Assembly: GCF_005843885.1 (NCBI RefSeq)
Contig: NZ_CP040443.1
Coordinates: 2,356,001-2,420,000, forward strand
Direction of reading: 5' to 3'
Length of the DNA: 64,000 nt
From: Escherichia sp. E4742
GTDB lineage: Bacteria > Pseudomonadota > Gammaproteobacteria > Enterobacterales > Enterobacteriaceae
Shown: one piece after another, positions 61,343-64,000 of the stretch
Layout of the letters: each line of letters starts with the position of its first letter
Numbering within the stretch: the stretch's first letter is position 1
Translations under genes and position numbers: made by a program
Notes under the pieces: generated by a model
Database searches by the model: none
Seen by the model: the letters and a program-made list of their open reading frames with translations, nothing else
What the model was told of the DNA's origin: nothing

Positions 61343-62628
61343 TTCTGCTCGCGCTCGATAGCGCGCCAGCCGATATCTTTCCGGCAGAAGCAGTCGTCCC
61401 AGTGGATATCGGTCATTAAGGCATAAGCGCGTTTCTGCGCTTCTGCTACGGTATGACCCAGCGCGGTGACGCACAGTACGCGCCCGCCGCTGGTCACGAC
61501 CTGCTCGTCATCCGCCAGTTTTGTGCCCGCGTGGAACACTTTGCCGCCTGCCACTTCTTCCAGCGGCAGGCCGTGGATCACATCGCCGGTGCGGTAATCG
61601 CCCGGATATCCACCCGCAGCCATCACCACGCCGAGAGAAGCTCGCTCATCCCACTCTGACGTTTTCTCGTCCAGCTTGCCTTCACAGGCCGCCAGGCAGA
61701 GCTCAACCAGATCGGACTTCATGCGCAGCATAATCGGCTGGGTTTCCGGATCGCCAAAGCGGCAGTTAAATTCGATAACCTTTGGATTGCCCTGTTTGTC
61801 GATCATCAGGCCCGCGTAGAGAAAACCGGTGTAGGTGTTGCCTTCCGCCGCCATGCCTTTCACGGTTGGCCAGATGATACGTTCCATGGTGCGCTGATGA
61901 ACCTCATCGGTCACTACTGGCGCAGGGGAGTAAGCGCCCATCCCGCCGGTGTTCGGTCCGGTATCTTTATCACCTACGCGTTTGTGATCCTGGCTGGTGG
62001 CCATCGGTAGCACATGCTCGCCGTCCACCATCACGATAAAACTCGCTTCTTCGCCATCGAGGAACTCTTCGATAACGATGCGATGACCCGCGTCGCCAAA
62101 AGCGTTGCCCGCCAGCATATCGTGAACAGCCGCTTCCGCTTCTTCCAGCGTCATCGCTACGATAACGCCTTTCCCGGCAGCCAGACCGTCAGCTTTAATG
62201 ACGATTGGCGCGCCTTTCTCACGCAGATACGCCAGCGCAGGTTCTACCTCGGTGAAGTTCTGGTATTCCGCCGTAGGGATCTTATGGCGGGCCAGGAAAT
62301 CTTTGGTAAACGCTTTCGAACCTTCAAGTTGCGCGGCACCTGCGGTTGGGCCGAAGATTTTCATCCCGGCGGCACGGAAGGTATCGACCACGCCTTTCAC
62401 CAGCGGCGCTTCCGGGCCGACGATGGTCAGATCTACCTTTTCGTTTTGTGCGAAATCCAGCAGCGCCGGGATATCGGTCACGCCGATGGCGACGTTTTGC
62501 AGCGTGGGTTCCAGCGCAGTGCCTGCATTACCCGGAGCAACAAAAACAGTTTCAACCAGCGGCGACTGGGCCGCTTTCCAGGCCAGCGCGTGCTCGCGCC
62601 CGCCGTTACCAATCACTAATACTTTCAT
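61339..62628 (-). CDS. purD: Phosphoribosylamine-glycine ligase PurD
   Basis: 429 residues. ATP-grasp enzyme that joins phosphoribosylamine and glycine in purine synthesis. The N-terminal GNGGREHALAW and the ATP-grasp segment KADGLAAGKGV are visible. It is downstream of purH in the same operon, 11 bases apart. The 3' end overlaps zraR by 4 bases. Confidence 0.97.
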   Translation of the reverse strand: MKVLVIGNGGREHALAWKAAQSPLVETVFVAPGNAGTALEPTLQNVAIGVTDIPALLDFAQNEKVDLTIVGPEAPLVKGVVDTFRAAGMKIFGPTAGAAQLEGSKAFTKDFLARHKIPTAEYQNFTEVEPALAYLREKGAPIVIKADGLAAGKGVIVAMTLEEAEAAVHDMLAGNAFGDAGHRIVIEEFLDGEEASFIVMVDGEHVLPMATSQDHKRVGDKDTGPNTGGMGAYSPAPVVTDEVHQRTMERIIWPTVKGMAAEGNTYTGFLYAGLMIDKQGNPKVIEFNCRFGDPETQPIMLRMKSDLVELCLAACEGKLDEKTSEWDERASLGVVMAAGGYPGDYRTGDVIHGLPLEEVAGGKVFHAGTKLADDEQVVTSGGRVLCVTALGHTVAEAQKRAYALMTDIHWDDCFCRKDIGWRAIEREQN

Positions 62629-62639
62629 CTATTGCTCCA

Positions 62640-64000
62640 TTAATGGCGGAAGTGGCGCATGTCGGTGAAGAGCATCGCAATACCGTGTTCATCGGCGGCG
62701 GCAATCACTTCGTCATCACGGATAGAACCGCCAGGCTGGATTACGCAGGTCACGCCCGCAGCGGCGGCGGCATCAATACCGTCGCGGAACGGGAAGAACG
62801 CGTCAGAAGCCATCGAGGAACCTTTCACTTCCAGGCCTTCATCGGCAGCTTTAATACCGGCGATTTTCGCGGAGTACACGCGGCTCATCTGGCCCGCGCC
62901 AATACCGATGGTCATATTGTTTTTGGCATAGACAATGGCGTTAGATTTCACGAACTTCGCCACTTTCCAGCAGAACAGCGCATCACGCAGTTCCTGTTCG
63001 GTCGGCTGGCGTTTGGTGACGACACGCAGTTCTTCCGCACCGACCATCCCCAGATCGCGATCCTGAACCAGCAGACCGCCGTTCACACGTTTGAAATCGA
63101 GGCCCGGAATACGTTCGCCCCACTGACCGCAGGTCAGAACGCGTACGTTCTGCTTGGCGGCGGTGATTTTCAGGGCTTCTTCGCTGGCGGACGGCGCAAT
63201 AATCACTTCGACAAACTGACGAGAAATGATGGCCTGTGCGGTTTCCGCATCCAGCTCGCGGTTAAAGGCAATGATGCCACCGAATGCGGAGGTTGGGTCG
63301 GTTTTGTACGCGCGATCGTAAGCATCAAGAAGGGAATTGCCGATAGCCACGCCGCAAGGGTTAGCGTGCTTCACAATCACACATGCCGGCTCGGCGAACT
63401 CTTTCACGCACTCCAGCGCCGCATCGGTATCGGCGATGTTGTTATAAGAGAGGGCTTTACCCTGAACCTGGGTTGCGGTGGCAACGGAGGCTTCTTTCAC
63501 ATTCTCTTCTATATAGAAGGCAGCCTGCTGGTGGCTGTTCTCGCCGTAGCGCATATCCTGCTTCTTAATGAAGTTCAGGTTCAGCGTGCGCGGGAAGCGA
63601 CCGGCAGCTTCTTTGCTTTCACCGTGGTAAGCCGGAACCATGCTGCCAAAGTAGTTGGCAATCATGCTGTCGTAAGCGGCGGTGTGCTCGAAGGCTTTGA
63701 TGGCGAGGTCGAAACGGGTTGCAAGCGTCAGCGATCCTTCGTTGGCATCCATCTCATTAATAATGGCGTCGTAGTCGCTGCTCTTCACGACGATTGCGAC
63801 ATCTTTATGGTTCTTGGCGGCGGAGCGCACCATCGTTGGGCCACCGATATCAATGTTCTCAACCGCATCTTCCAGCGAGCAGCCTTCACGAGCAACGGTC
63901 TGGGCGAATGGATACAGGTTAACAACCACCATATCGATAGGCTGGATCTGATGTTCTTCCATAATGGCATCGTCCTGGCCGCGACGGCCCAGAATGCCAC
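62640..64000 (-). CDS. purH: Bifunctional AICAR formyltransferase/IMP cyclohydrolase PurH, C-terminal part
   Basis: Partial: 453 codons, C-terminal, with the N-terminus beyond the right edge (E. coli PurH is 529 residues). It carries out the last two steps of IMP synthesis. The formyltransferase motif [12 protein letters not shown] and the C-terminal [15 protein letters not shown] and [11 protein letters not shown] are present. First gene of purHD. Confidence 0.95.
   Translation of the reverse strand, partial: GILGRRGQDDAIMEEHQIQPIDMVVVNLYPFAQTVAREGCSLEDAVENIDIGGPTMVRSAAKNHKDVAIVVKSSDYDAIINEMDANEGSLTLATRFDLAIKAFEHTAAYDSMIANYFGSMVPAYHGESKEAAGRFPRTLNLNFIKKQDMRYGENSHQQAAFYIEENVKEASVATATQVQGKALSYNNIADTDAALECVKEFAEPACVIVKHANPCGVAIGNSLLDAYDRAYKTDPTSAFGGIIAFNRELDAETAQAIISRQFVEVIIAPSASEEALKITAAKQNVRVLTCGQWGERIPGLDFKRVNGGLLVQDRDLGMVGAEELRVVTKRQPTEQELRDALFCWKVAKFVKSNAIVYAKNNMTIGIGAGQMSRVYSAKIAGIKAADEGLEVKGSSMASDAFFPFRDGIDAAAAAGVTCVIQPGGSIRDDEVIAAADEHGIAMLFTDMRHFRH

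Overview
This 64 kb window is chromosomal DNA of Escherichia coli or a very close Escherichia. The rRNA genes, the tufB tRNA cluster, protein lengths and gene order match the E. coli K-12 region from cptA (yijP) through argECBH, oxyR, btuB, rrnB, murB, rplKAJL-rpoBC, thiCEFSGH and zraSR to purHD. Comparisons with K-12 are from memory, not from a search.

Layout. Bases 1-5173 carry cptA (cut at the left edge), ppc and argE on the minus strand. Bases 5174-6862 hold an IS200/IS605-family element sitting exactly at the argE start codon, inside the divergent argE/argCBH control region; its tnpA is a pseudogene and its tnpB is intact. argCBH follows (7016-10238). Bases 10750-13315 are an accessory pair (ManD-like dehydratase plus sugar-acid type MFS permease), then oxyS/oxyR and sthA. 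Bases 16197-18722 are a second accessory pair (M20 amidohydrolase plus MHS-type MFS permease). fabR-yijD, trmA, btuB (with cobalamin riboswitch) and murI lead to a complete rrnB operon (promoters P1/P2, 16S, tRNA-Glu, 23S, 5S, T1/T2).

The second half is core translation and transcription machinery: murB-birA, coaA, thrU-tyrU-glyT-thrT-tufB, secE-nusG, rplKA, rplJL-rpoBC. It is followed by the thiamin operon thiCEFSGH (minus strand, TPP riboswitch), rsd, nudC-hemE-nfi-yjaG-hupA-yjaH, the zinc-stress system zraP/zraSR, and purHD (purH cut at the right edge).

Most of the window is conserved. The unusual parts are the element at argE, which moves argE 1.7 kb from its ArgR-controlled promoter region and gives it a new ribosome-binding site, and the two regulator-less enzyme-plus-transporter pairs on either side of oxyR-sthA. 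No CRISPR array, prophage or recognisable defence island is visible. The intact TnpB beside a dead tnpA is the best candidate for something not described.
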